Virus record (IMG/VR): IMGVR_UViG_3300037485_000920
Location: 1-33,198 of that record
Direction: 5' to 3' (one strand)
Length of the DNA stretch: 33,198 nt
From: a virus
Shown one piece after another: positions 25,275 to 33,198 of this stretch. A program made the translations under genes and the position numbers. The stretch's first letter is position 1. Each line of letters begins with the position of its first letter. The notes below the pieces were generated by a model. It saw only the letters and a list, made by a program, of their open reading frames with translations. It had not been told where the DNA came from and did not search any database.

Positions 25275-28135
25275 TAGAATGTCGCATTCGTAATAATACT
25301 CTCTCTGTCGCTTCTGCCTTGTCTCACATCGTAATCAGTAGAGGATGTATAAACCACTTGTAACCTATCTATTCTATTGTTCGCACTCATTACAGCATCT
25401 TGCAACATCTGTGTCTGCATCATTCCCTCACTAATCATAGCATTGGAAGATTGTATCAAAGTAGTGGGAGCACCTACCATACCACCATTGGCAAAGCCTG
25501 GTATTCTCGCTTTCTTTAATGTCTGATAACCTATCCTATTTTGCTGCTGTTGATTCAATACCACTTCTCCAGTCTTTAATGTAGCAAGTACATTGTCTCC
25601 GTTGGATAATGGCTTTATATTCCCCCTGCTCGTTACCTTTCCACCACCTGCGAATTGTACTATATCTGTGCCAGGCTTTCCTACCACACCACCAGTTGCC
25701 AAAGGTTGGGCCGCAATCATTGCCGTTTGTATGGCTCCAGCAATACCTGCCGCAATCATAGCAGGAACATTGGCAGGAGGAGGCAAAGTATTGGCAGATG
25801 AAATCGCAAGGGCAGTATTGATAATTGAATCAATAATCGCAAGTGCTTTCTTTTGAACTTTTGCCTCTTTTTCTAACTTCTCTTTCTCCTTTGCCAATTT
25901 CTTTTGTGATGCCAATTCCTGATCAATCTGTTGTTGGATATATTGTGCTTGTAATCCAGTAGAGTTTTGTAGTTCCTCTTCCAACATTGACTGTCTCTCT
26001 GTTGACTTTTGTAAGTCCTCATCGAACTTTTGCATCTGTGCCTGGTTAGCACTGTCTATAAACGAACCAATGGCTTCAAGTCCCATCTTTGTATAGGATC
26101 CGACTTGTTGTATCGTTTTGTTTAGTGCTTCCGCTTGTTTTTGAGCATCGATAATCACCTGGTCAGTTGTGGCCTTGGAAGCATCCCTCTTTTTCTGTTC
26201 CGCATTCGCAAAGTTAGTGGCCTCTTCTGTCTTTAGTGCCACCAATCTGTTCTTTAGGACTTCCTGCTCTTGTTGTGTGAGTTGTGTATTGTTCTTTAGT
26301 TGGTTTTCAATGAGTTCTTGTTCATCTTTCAACCTATTTTGTGTGATGTAATACTGCTCTTGTGCTAATTTCTTGTCCAGTTCCAATATTTTAGCAGCAT
26401 CTTCCTTCTTATTTGCATCGAGTAAGGCTCTTTCCTGCTGATATTGTAGTTGTTTTTGCATAAGTAGAGCATCCGCTGTTGCTTTCTCCAATGACATTTG
26501 GTCTTCAAAGGCCTTAATTTGCATCTCCTTTTCCTTTTGGAGTTGGTCTTTCTTGATTTGCTCCAATTCTTTAGCCGTTTGTTTGGCTCTCTCTGTCTTA
26601 TAAGCCTCAATTTGGTCAGCAGTTTGCTTCTCTTCTGCCTCTGTTTTGGTTCTTACCTTTTCTACTTCTTTGGATGTCGCTCCGTATAGTTTTATTGCCT
26701 CTTTAATTCGCTCCTGGTTAACTTTCTTTTGTTCTGCTAACCCATCATTCAATGCCTTAACATCTGCCTCCTCTGCCTTCTGTGCAATTACTCTCCTTTT
26801 TTCGTATTCATTGGCAATAAGGTCCGTTGTAATCTTATTTGTCTGTTGAATAATGTCAGCATTTTTCTTAATGGCTTCTTGTTGGAACTTAGCCTCATCT
26901 TCCTGGAACTTCTTTCGCTCTTTTTGTATCTCTTGAAATCTCTTTCTTGCCTCCTCCTCTTTTGCTTTTTGTTCCGATTCGATTTCATTCAAGGCAGAAA
27001 CCCTACCTTGTTGCAATCTCTTTGTACCTTCAAAGTATGCCGTTTGTTGTCTTATAAGTTCTGCCTCCAGTTCTGCCTCTCTTTGCTTCTGCTCTTCTGT
27101 TCTTTGTCCTAAAGCGTTCTGTGCTTTCTCTATACTTAATTTCTCTTTTGCAATCTTTGTATTTTCAGCAAGAATATCCTTTTCTAATTGAATGGCTTTG
27201 TCTAATGCTGCCAATCTTTCTTGAGCACTAAACTTATCCTTTTGTGCCGCCTTATCTTTGGCTTCTGCTATCTCTTTTTCTCTTTTAGCATTTGCGACTA
27301 AATTCTTTCTTTGTCTCGCTTCCAGTTCATCCACTCTATTTGCTAAATCGAGAGCCTTATTGGCATTTTTAACCAAAGTATTGTCAGCCAATCCGACAGC
27401 AGTTAAGACATTATTTATACCTGATCCAATGGCTTCAATCGTTTTGATAATTGCCCCACCTATCACACCAACAGTGTCTTGTATTGTTTTGAATACAGCA
27501 TTAAATACAGCACCAAATCTTGCTAAACTGTCTTGTCCCTCCTCACTCGATTTAAAGAATGCCTGGACAGAACCAACAATAGCACCAATGGCAGCAATCA
27601 CTAAACCTACTGGACCTAATAAAAACTTAAATGCTACACCCAAACCTTGAACTAATCCAATGGCTTTACCTGCCGCTTGTCCAAATGGCCCAAGTGCTCC
27701 TGCTGCTTCTTGTATCTTATTGGAATAATTACCAACTTCCCTTTGATATTGACCGACTGAAGCATCGATACCTTTCAATTGTTTATCCAGGTCTTGAATC
27801 TGTGCCAATAGTTTTTTACTCTCTTCTGTATTCCCCTGGTTACTTACTGCCAAGTCCTTGTAATCCTTTCTTAACTTGTTCAACTTGGCACTCAAAGCAT
27901 CATAAGGCCTAATGGCTCCAGTTGTCTCTAAAAAGGATTTGTTTATGTCATCCTGTGCTTTCTTAACTGCTTTCTGTTCCGCTACTAACTTACCTAACTT
28001 CTCACTTATTTCTAATCGTTCCGCAGCGGTTTCTGCTTCTTCAAAGGATTTCTTTGTCTCTTTGATCTCTGCGTTTAGTTGAGATATAGATTTAATCCCC
28101 TCAATGTTGATACTAAAACCTATTACTTGTGCCAT
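25274..28135 (-). CDS. Tape measure protein (953 aa)
   Basis: The 953-residue protein is mostly charged coiled coil with repeated Lys/Glu/Gln blocks between about 250 and 760. Hydrophobic helical regions lie near 150-200 (GVAFKFLLGPVGLVIAAIGA) and near 770-810 (PAMIAAGIAGAIQTAMIAAQ). This is the composition of tail tape measure proteins, which set tail length and may insert into the host envelope; 953 residues would correspond to a tail of roughly 140 nm by the usual 1.5 angstrom per residue rule. It starts with a one-base overlap to the gene upstream (TAATG). No peptidase or lysozyme domain was seen. Confidence 0.92.
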   Translation of the reverse strand: MAQVIGFSINIEGIKSISQLNAEIKETKKSFEEAETAAERLEISEKLGKLVAEQKAVKKAQDDINKSFLETTGAIRPYDALSAKLNKLRKDYKDLAVSNQGNTEESKKLLAQIQDLDKQLKGIDASVGQYQREVGNYSNKIQEAAGALGPFGQAAGKAIGLVQGLGVAFKFLLGPVGLVIAAIGAIVGSVQAFFKSSEEGQDSLARFGAVFNAVFKTIQDTVGVIGGAIIKTIEAIGSGINNVLTAVGLADNTLVKNANKALDLANRVDELEARQRKNLVANAKREKEIAEAKDKAAQKDKFSAQERLAALDKAIQLEKDILAENTKIAKEKLSIEKAQNALGQRTEEQKQREAELEAELIRQQTAYFEGTKRLQQGRVSALNEIESEQKAKEEEARKRFQEIQKERKKFQEDEAKFQQEAIKKNADIIQQTNKITTDLIANEYEKRRVIAQKAEEADVKALNDGLAEQKKVNQERIKEAIKLYGATSKEVEKVRTKTEAEEKQTADQIEAYKTERAKQTAKELEQIKKDQLQKEKEMQIKAFEDQMSLEKATADALLMQKQLQYQQERALLDANKKEDAAKILELDKKLAQEQYYITQNRLKDEQELIENQLKNNTQLTQQEQEVLKNRLVALKTEEATNFANAEQKKRDASKATTDQVIIDAQKQAEALNKTIQQVGSYTKMGLEAIGSFIDSANQAQMQKFDEDLQKSTERQSMLEEELQNSTGLQAQYIQQQIDQELASQKKLAKEKEKLEKEAKVQKKALAIIDSIINTALAISSANTLPPPANVPAMIAAGIAGAIQTAMIAAQPLATGGVVGKPGTDIVQFAGGGKVTSRGNIKPLSNGDNVLATLKTGEVVLNQQQQNRIGYQTLKKARIPGFANGGMVGAPTTLIQSSNAMISEGMMQTQMLQDAVMSANNRIDRLQVVYTSSTDYDVRQGRSDRESIITNATF

Positions 28136-30306
28136 TATGGTATGTATTTTGTTAAAATTGCTGTGTTCTCAATATTGTTTACTTCTGTTCCATCGCCTTT
28201 CGCATCGTATGTGAGATAGGTCTTTGTGCTTCTCTGATTTACTACGCTGAAGGAGTTTATCTCGTTTAGGATGTAATTGTCTCCGTGTATCTGTACAGTG
28301 TTTCTAAAGGTCAAATTGTTAAGCATAAGGACATCCCAAAACATATAGACCTCCATTTGCTTACCATACATTCTCCTTATCATTTCTGCCAAGTAAAATC
28401 TCTCCAACAATCCTTTGACATAAACACCATTGATTGTTTCGCTACCAAACACAAGGGATTGATATACGCCTGGTGTGTTGTAATTTTGCATAAACACTTC
28501 CACAGCATTGACTACCAATGTACCGCCACCAAATGGATTTTTAATGATTATTTGTGGGGCTTGTGGAGTTGGAGATAAAAACCCATTGTGATATAATATT
28601 CTTGGCTCAATATCATAATTGCCTTGTGTTGCTATTGGATTTTCAGCATAATTCTCTGGCCAAGCAAAAGGCACATAAAATTGTGTTGAACTTGTAACAT
28701 CAGTTACATCAGGACTATAAAATAATAATGTCGGAGCAAAGAAAGGATTTTCTATGTCTGTAATCCCATCTTTTAACCTGGTTACTGGAAAGTTAAATTG
28801 TGCTCCTGCCATAGGGACATTTTGTCCCTGGTTAAGTGCTTCAACTGTTGCATCTGAACTATCCTCTTTGTATATAAACTGAATGCTTCTTTCAAAGTCA
28901 TCAATGTTGAATAATTCGCCTTTAACATTCAAATCCACCTTTCTTGTAAGGTCACTAAATGTCTTATTATAGAACCCTTGTTCAATAGTATTAGCACTTG
29001 GATAAGTATATAAGTAATTGTCAGCAGGTTCAATAGTAACTGTTCTTAATCCAACATTTGTCTCAAAGGTAAGATTGAATAAGTGAGCAATACCTTTGAT
29101 TAAATCTAATTGCCTCCATTTCTGGTCAATTAAATATTTAAAATCTATTGTTGTGGGATCTGATATAACAAAATCACCTATTATATTCCATCCATATTCC
29201 CAAGTTATACCAGTTGCCAATGTAACATTGTACATATTAAAAAACAATTGTTGACCAGCATTATAAAATTGAACATTTGATGTAAAATTAGCATCAACAT
29301 CTCCATTATAATACCCAAATATAGTACCATAATTAAAATTAGTCCCAGTTACCCAAGTTCCACCACTATCTGCAATACCTCCATATGTCCAATGGCCTTC
29401 TGTGCCAGTAGGTGTTACAACTTTTATATATAAAGAAACAATATAATAGCCATCTTGAGGAACTGTATAAATATAAGTAGCAGGATTAAATGGTGTTGCT
29501 AATACTGGATTGGTATAAATTGTTATTGGATTAGCAGTATATGGCCCACCCATATAAGGATTTTGAGTTAAAGTAGGTGGTTCGCTTCCAGTAAAATTTA
29601 AGTAATTGTTTGACAATTCAGCATTTGAAATACCTCTTGTTATATCAAAAGGAATAGGTAGTATCAGTCCTTTAAACCATTGAGTATTTAAAAAATTTGA
29701 TTGAACTGTATATCCTATTGCACTAAATGCTTTATCTACTATTCCCTTAATGAATAAAGCAGGGAAAAATTCTTTGTACGGATCTATTTGTCCTGGAACA
29801 TCCCAATCTTTGAACTTCATTGGTAGTGTGCAAAAAGTAGAAGCAGGATAACTATTCAAATAATTTAAGTAGTTAGCAGTTGTTCCAAGTGTTATATTCC
29901 CAAAGTCAAGTTCATAGATATACTTATTTTTCAAATCTGCTACCCAATCCACATTATTGCCATAGAAAGACACCTTGTAAGATAATCCCTTCCAGTAGAA
30001 CCTATCCTGCTGTGTTGTTACACTTCTCACTTGTGCCCTTCCTTCAAAGAATGGTAAGCCATCGACAATAATAATAGCAGGGAGTAAATCCTGCTTACTA
30101 AATGTGACCTCCCCAACATCGTGAAACCTCGAAAAGATATAGTCATTTTGCTTTGTCGCAGGTAAGTCAAAACTATACTCACTCCTGCTCCCACTATTGA
30201 TCGCAATACCATTTCTATCCTTTAACGCAAAGGTCAAATTCAAGTTCAAATCCTTTTCAGGCAAATCCGCTTTTATCCCATCAATGTATATTTCTATTCG
30301 TGCCAT
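28135..30306 (-). CDS. Large tail-tip/baseplate protein (723 aa)
   Basis: A 723-residue protein with a beta-rich N-terminal part (MARIEIYIDGIKADLPEKDL; SEYSFDLPATKQNDYIFSR), a Thr/Tyr/Asn-rich central domain around 250-370 that resembles a carbohydrate-binding or Ig-like insertion, and a conserved C-terminal part with YGKQMEVYMFWDVLM. Its place directly before the tape measure in the transcript and its size fit a distal tail or baseplate hub protein as found in Bacteroidota siphoviruses. Both borders are one-base overlaps. No enzymatic motif. The exact subunit identity is uncertain. Confidence 0.65.
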   Translation of the reverse strand: MARIEIYIDGIKADLPEKDLNLNLTFALKDRNGIAINSGSRSEYSFDLPATKQNDYIFSRFHDVGEVTFSKQDLLPAIIIVDGLPFFEGRAQVRSVTTQQDRFYWKGLSYKVSFYGNNVDWVADLKNKYIYELDFGNITLGTTANYLNYLNSYPASTFCTLPMKFKDWDVPGQIDPYKEFFPALFIKGIVDKAFSAIGYTVQSNFLNTQWFKGLILPIPFDITRGISNAELSNNYLNFTGSEPPTLTQNPYMGGPYTANPITIYTNPVLATPFNPATYIYTVPQDGYYIVSLYIKVVTPTGTEGHWTYGGIADSGGTWVTGTNFNYGTIFGYYNGDVDANFTSNVQFYNAGQQLFFNMYNVTLATGITWEYGWNIIGDFVISDPTTIDFKYLIDQKWRQLDLIKGIAHLFNLTFETNVGLRTVTIEPADNYLYTYPSANTIEQGFYNKTFSDLTRKVDLNVKGELFNIDDFERSIQFIYKEDSSDATVEALNQGQNVPMAGAQFNFPVTRLKDGITDIENPFFAPTLLFYSPDVTDVTSSTQFYVPFAWPENYAENPIATQGNYDIEPRILYHNGFLSPTPQAPQIIIKNPFGGGTLVVNAVEVFMQNYNTPGVYQSLVFGSETINGVYVKGLLERFYLAEMIRRMYGKQMEVYMFWDVLMLNNLTFRNTVQIHGDNYILNEINSFSVVNQRSTKTYLTYDAKGDGTEVNNIENTAILTKYIP

Positions 30307-31592
30307 TAGTTCTGTTGTAAATTGACATAATTACTCATTCTAAAAGTTACTCTCACATTTACAAGTTCATTGGTCTGACTCCATATTAATTCAGCATCAT
30401 CCACAATGACTGCCACAAATCCGCTCTCAATGTTGAAATTAAAATACTGCTTCATTGGATCGTGCCACTCCATATAAACTTCAGGACTGGATAATAATTC
30501 CATTAACCAATAACCCACCTCTGGAAGATAGTATTCGCTTTCTACTTCAAACACCTTTTCCGCATTTGAATTAATCTTAAACCTACCTTTGTCAAAGGAA
30601 CGAATGGGAGCCAAATAAGGACCTAAAGAAAAAGACGCATCCCATCTCGCAGGTATCTGTCCAGTTTCGCTCTTTGCCACCTCCTTGAATATGTTTGTCA
30701 CTTTGAATGTGAATGCCTCACTACCTCCCAATCTATTCATCCATAGCAATCTCAAGTTTTTAGTACAACATTCTTTGATGTCAAAAACATACAATTTACT
30801 TGAGGCCTGGTACCCAAACATTGAATTATTACCCATAGAAACAGTGTAGTATTTCACACCACTAAAGGTAGTAATCCCACCACTATCCCAAGTAACACCA
30901 GTAAGATTTGGTACACCAACACCAATCGTATAAGGGATAAAAGTATTGTTACCACTAAACTTCTTTACTGCTGTCTGTAATAAGTTGCCACCACTATCAA
31001 AGGTAAGTACCTGGAAAGCATTTAAGTTGGCATCCTTTGGCAAGAAGGTCATATACTCATTCTCTGTATCGCAGATAGGCTTATAATAACTTAATCCAAA
31101 TGGATGAGTAACCAAAGCAGGTTGATTCCCAGCATAAGTGATACAATAGGTATTGAAACCTTGATTTTCATTGAATGGCTGTGGAGCACCACTCAAAGCA
31201 TAATTAATTGTCAATATATCTGTGCCAGGAGCAATAACCAAAAGGCCAGTGACTGGATCAACATTGTAATATTTAACCAATCCTAAAAAATCCCCTTGTA
31301 TGTCAGGATTTGCAGTCAAATAAGGTTGTCCAAAGTTGGCTCCAAAGATACTCGTTTGTGCTTGTGGCTTCGGTTGGCTCTGTGTTTGTAATATTCTGCT
31401 AAAGTCAAATTCAAAGTAGTAATCATTTGACACCACTTTGAAAGGAGATTTGTCTATTGTTGTGAATGTCCCATCAACAACAGCACTCAATGAGGCTTTG
31501 ACAATGGGAGTAGAACTTGTTATTCTTGTCACCCATAGACAAGGAGCATACATAGATTGTGTTAAATATACTGGGCCGTAAATTATTGCCAT
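30306..31592 (-). CDS. Tail structural protein, possibly distal tail (428 aa)
   Basis: The 428-residue protein is beta-rich with no signal or TM segment. It starts MAIIYGPVYLTQSMYAPCLW, has a Gly/Thr/Asn-rich centre and a C-terminal part with MEWHDPMKQYFNFNIES and RVTFRMSNYV. It overlaps both neighbours by one base (TAATG), so it is translated together with the amidase and the 723-residue protein. Position suggests a distal tail or tail-tip component. I recognise no domain. Confidence 0.6.
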   Translation of the reverse strand: MAIIYGPVYLTQSMYAPCLWVTRITSSTPIVKASLSAVVDGTFTTIDKSPFKVVSNDYYFEFDFSRILQTQSQPKPQAQTSIFGANFGQPYLTANPDIQGDFLGLVKYYNVDPVTGLLVIAPGTDILTINYALSGAPQPFNENQGFNTYCITYAGNQPALVTHPFGLSYYKPICDTENEYMTFLPKDANLNAFQVLTFDSGGNLLQTAVKKFSGNNTFIPYTIGVGVPNLTGVTWDSGGITTFSGVKYYTVSMGNNSMFGYQASSKLYVFDIKECCTKNLRLLWMNRLGGSEAFTFKVTNIFKEVAKSETGQIPARWDASFSLGPYLAPIRSFDKGRFKINSNAEKVFEVESEYYLPEVGYWLMELLSSPEVYMEWHDPMKQYFNFNIESGFVAVIVDDAELIWSQTNELVNVRVTFRMSNYVNLQQN

Positions 31593-32221
31593 TATAGATT
31601 GTTTAAAATGTCAACTAATTTTGGATGTGGGTAAACATCGCTTTTATCTTTTCTTACACTGTTATGGGTATATATACCAGGACATCCAAATACAGCAGAA
31701 GCATCAATGTCAAAACTATTAGTGAATGTTTCATCAATGCCGTACTTATCACATAAAAAGGTAAGCAATTGTCTGATACTTTTTAACTGTGCATCTGTAT
31801 AAGAATGCCAATACTTAAATCCTTTGAATGGCTTATCCAATTCTGTCACCTCATTGTCATTGATACGCTTTCCGACATAGTTATAAAAGCCATCTTTCTT
31901 TTTTGTCAAATAACCCCAGTTACAAACTTCTATACCTATACTGATTTTGTCTAACCAATAGAATGGAGCATCAAACATTTTAAACACTTCAGGTTTTAAC
32001 CCTAAATGATACGCCCAATACTTGTCATCAAAGGCTTGTAAGATAGTTCCGTCAGCATCGATAACGTAAGCCGTTGCAATTCTGTCTACATTGCTATTCC
32101 ACCAGTCAATGGTATTCTTTGCAGAACCATTCCCGGCAGTATGATGCAAATAGATTTGTTTCTTTTCGTGCTTCTCCTGGATGTATTGGTTCTTTGAAAG
32201 TTCGTATTTGATTATATCCAT
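31592..32221 (-). CDS. N-acetylmuramoyl-L-alanine amidase (209 aa)
   Basis: The Amidase_2/PGRP fold is clear: IYLHHTAGNGSA at 23-34 with zinc ligand H26 or H27, IGIEVCNWG near 95-103, WHSYTDAQLKSIRQLL at 138-153, and THNSVRKDKSDVYP at 185-198, which supplies H186 and D195. It should cut the bond between muramic acid and the stem peptide. It has no signal peptide and lies among tail genes, so it is either the endolysin (released by a holin) or a tail-borne enzyme that opens the wall on entry. The start ATG at 32221 is preceded by the 104-residue gene at two bases. Confidence 0.93.
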   Translation of the reverse strand: MDIIKYELSKNQYIQEKHEKKQIYLHHTAGNGSAKNTIDWWNSNVDRIATAYVIDADGTILQAFDDKYWAYHLGLKPEVFKMFDAPFYWLDKISIGIEVCNWGYLTKKKDGFYNYVGKRINDNEVTELDKPFKGFKYWHSYTDAQLKSIRQLLTFLCDKYGIDETFTNSFDIDASAVFGCPGIYTHNSVRKDKSDVYPHPKLVDILNNL

Positions 32222-32223
32222 TG

Positions 32224-32538
32224 TTATCCGTTTAGATAGTTGTTTAATTCCTCATCACTGGCAGTTAAGGTATCGAATAAGGTAACCCACTCATCGTAAG
32301 AACTACCAGAAGCAATATTATAAGATGTTTGAGCAGATACTCTTTGAAACGCTAACTTTACGCTATCGTCTGCATCAACAAATTGAGTTTCATATACCGT
32401 TGGGTACATCACAATATCCCAATTCTTTACCCAGTTTAAAGGCCAAAAGGCAAAGATACCATACTTTACTGTCTCTGTATTGTCTCCCAATGCCTCGTTT
32501 GCTATTGCTTCTTGTTCTTGTGCTTGTTCGTATGTCAT
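32224..32538 (-). CDS. Unknown small tail-region protein (104 aa)
   Basis: A 104-residue acidic protein with FAFWPLNWVKNWDIVMYPTV in the centre and a DEELNNYLNG end. Signal and TM segments are absent. It starts two bases after the 166-residue gene and ends two bases before the amidase. No family recognised. Position suggests a tail assembly or neck component. Confidence 0.7.
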   Translation of the reverse strand: MTYEQAQEQEAIANEALGDNTETVKYGIFAFWPLNWVKNWDIVMYPTVYETQFVDADDSVKLAFQRVSAQTSYNIASGSSYDEWVTLFDTLTASDEELNNYLNG

Positions 32539-32540
32539 AT

Positions 32541-33041
32541 TTATGATACTTTTTGTAGTGTATTTGAAATCATTGTTGTAATATATATATCCATTGCTTT
32601 TTCTATAAGTTCTGCCACCTCTTTTTCTGTATCTTTTATCGCATCGTTAATGGCTCCAGTCTTCTTACCCATAGATCTGCTGTTATTTGTCGGCATTCCC
32701 TCTATACTATGTTTCTTTGCTATGGCAAATGCTACACTTAACGCTTCTTTGTCATTAGAAATACCCAATTTTAACTTAGCAAATCTCTGTAACCCTTCTA
32801 TTCTTGGCCTTGCAAATGGTTTCTTTATCTCTGAGGCCTTTACTCCATAGTTTTGATACATTCCATAGTCATTTAAGTAAAAATCTATCCTGCCTCCTAT
32901 ATCTGTCTGCTCTATTTTGTAGTTGATTGTTTCAATTAAATCTCCAGTCATAACGTGCCCTTGTATTCTAAAATTTAGAATAACGGCTTTCTTTACAAGT
33001 TCGCCAATCTGTACATACAAATTATTGAGATCCTGATCCAC
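32541..33041 (-). CDS. Neck/tail-completion protein, HK97 gp10-like candidate (166 aa)
   Basis: The start is GTG at 33041, directly after the TAA of the 68-residue gene. The 166-residue protein has HVMTGDLIETINYKIEQTD, then DFYLNDYGMYQNYGVKASEI and RPRIEGLQRFAKLKLG. A central G-x-Y followed by R-P-x-x near a lysine-rich helix is how HK97 gp10-type head-tail joining proteins often look, and the length fits. It belongs to the tail-gene run through the circular join. The assignment is tentative. Confidence 0.55.
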   Translation of the reverse strand: MDQDLNNLYVQIGELVKKAVILNFRIQGHVMTGDLIETINYKIEQTDIGGRIDFYLNDYGMYQNYGVKASEIKKPFARPRIEGLQRFAKLKLGISNDKEALSVAFAIAKKHSIEGMPTNNSRSMGKKTGAINDAIKDTEKEVAELIEKAMDIYITTMISNTLQKVS

Positions 33042-33198
33042 TTACTTTAGTTTTTTATTTAACCTCTCTATTGCTTTTTCTGCTGTCATCCTTAACGTGT
33101 ATTCAGCATTGTAAATAGTTATCAATTTAGCAAAATTAAACCCTCTGTATTCGTGAGGCTTTATCTGTCTAATCTCCGTAACTGGAAAAACAATCTCT
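33042..33198 (-). CDS. Second, 5'-truncated copy of the 68-residue gene
   Basis: This is the same gene as at 1-198, seen at the right edge because of the terminal repeat. It enters the window at about codon 17 and is complete at its C-terminus, ending TAA at 33044-33042. The stop is followed immediately by the GTG start codon of the 166-residue gene at 33041. It should be counted once in the genome. Confidence 0.85.
   Translation of the reverse strand, partial: EIVFPVTEIRQIKPHEYRGFNFAKLITIYNAEYTLRMTAEKAIERLNKKLK
33051..33198. repeat. Right copy of terminal direct repeat
   Basis: This is the second copy of the 148-base sequence at the left edge, with one silent mismatch at 33072. Joining 33050 to position 1 restores the reading frame of the small gene that crosses the edge, which supports circular closure. 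Confidence 0.95.

Noticed and set aside
25593-27912. Many open frames on the plus strand opposite the tape measure gene
   Set aside because: They are complements of a Lys/Glu/Gln-rich coiled-coil gene, have Phe/Leu/Ser-rich, low-information sequence and no promoters or leaders.

Overview
The window reads as one essentially complete, circularly closing genome of a tailed (siphovirus-like) phage that infects a member of the Bacteroidota. The last 148 bases repeat the first 148 (one mismatch), so the unique genome is about 33,050 bp. Every gene I accept lies on the minus strand, so transcription runs from high to low coordinates and through the join. The Bacteroidota host is inferred from two perfect promoters of that phylum's type (TTTG, 19 bp, TAnnTTTG), A-rich leaders without Shine-Dalgarno sequences, a DUF3127-type SSB-like protein and several small proteins of Bacteroidota phage type. 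The DNA is AT-rich.

Layout in transcription order. (1) Early/replication region, 14.4 kb down to about 6.9 kb: a strong promoter at 14407-14437, then an unknown gene, an ERF single-strand annealing protein, another unknown gene, a terminator, an O-like replication initiator with six iterons and an AT-rich stretch inside its own gene (predicted origin), a possible helicase loader, a PD-(D/E)XK nuclease, a GH73 glucosaminidase, a RuvC-like resolvase, a YqaJ exonuclease, an XRE regulator, an SSB-like protein and an HNH protein. (2) 6.8 to 5.3 kb: small membrane proteins that look like a holin and an overlapping spanin-like pair. (3) Packaging, 5.4 to 2.5 kb: a ParB-like/DNA methyltransferase fusion, TerS and TerL. 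(4) Connector and tail genes, 2.4 kb through the join to 25.3 kb: a tail chaperone pair with a probable -1 frameshift, tail completion candidates, an amidase, two large tail proteins and the tape measure. (5) Accessory cassette, 25.2 to 22.3 kb: eight small genes from 24496 down to 22336 form a unit with its own perfect promoter and strong terminator. The unit includes a secreted SPOR-like protein, a small HExxH zincin and a strange tRNA-Leu-like gene. (6) Head region, 22.2 to 14.5 kb: a three-part protease/scaffold protein, decoration protein, major capsid, probable tail tube, portal, a Cys-rich connector, a fibre-like protein and a one-TM coiled-coil membrane protein.

The recombination genes (ERF, YqaJ, SSB-like, RuvC) together with the origin suggest theta initiation using the host helicase, followed by recombination-dependent concatemers that TerS/TerL package. 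I see no integrase, partition system or clear CI repressor, so a virulent lifestyle is most likely.

The most unusual items are the iteron origin inside the initiator gene, a terminator abutting that gene's start codon, the tRNA-like element whose anticodon arm is replaced by a long rod, the self-contained accessory cassette, and two small promoter-plus-terminator units on the otherwise gene-less plus strand that may make small RNAs. No stretch longer than 300 bases lacks a gene; the largest gaps (100-150 bases) are described individually.
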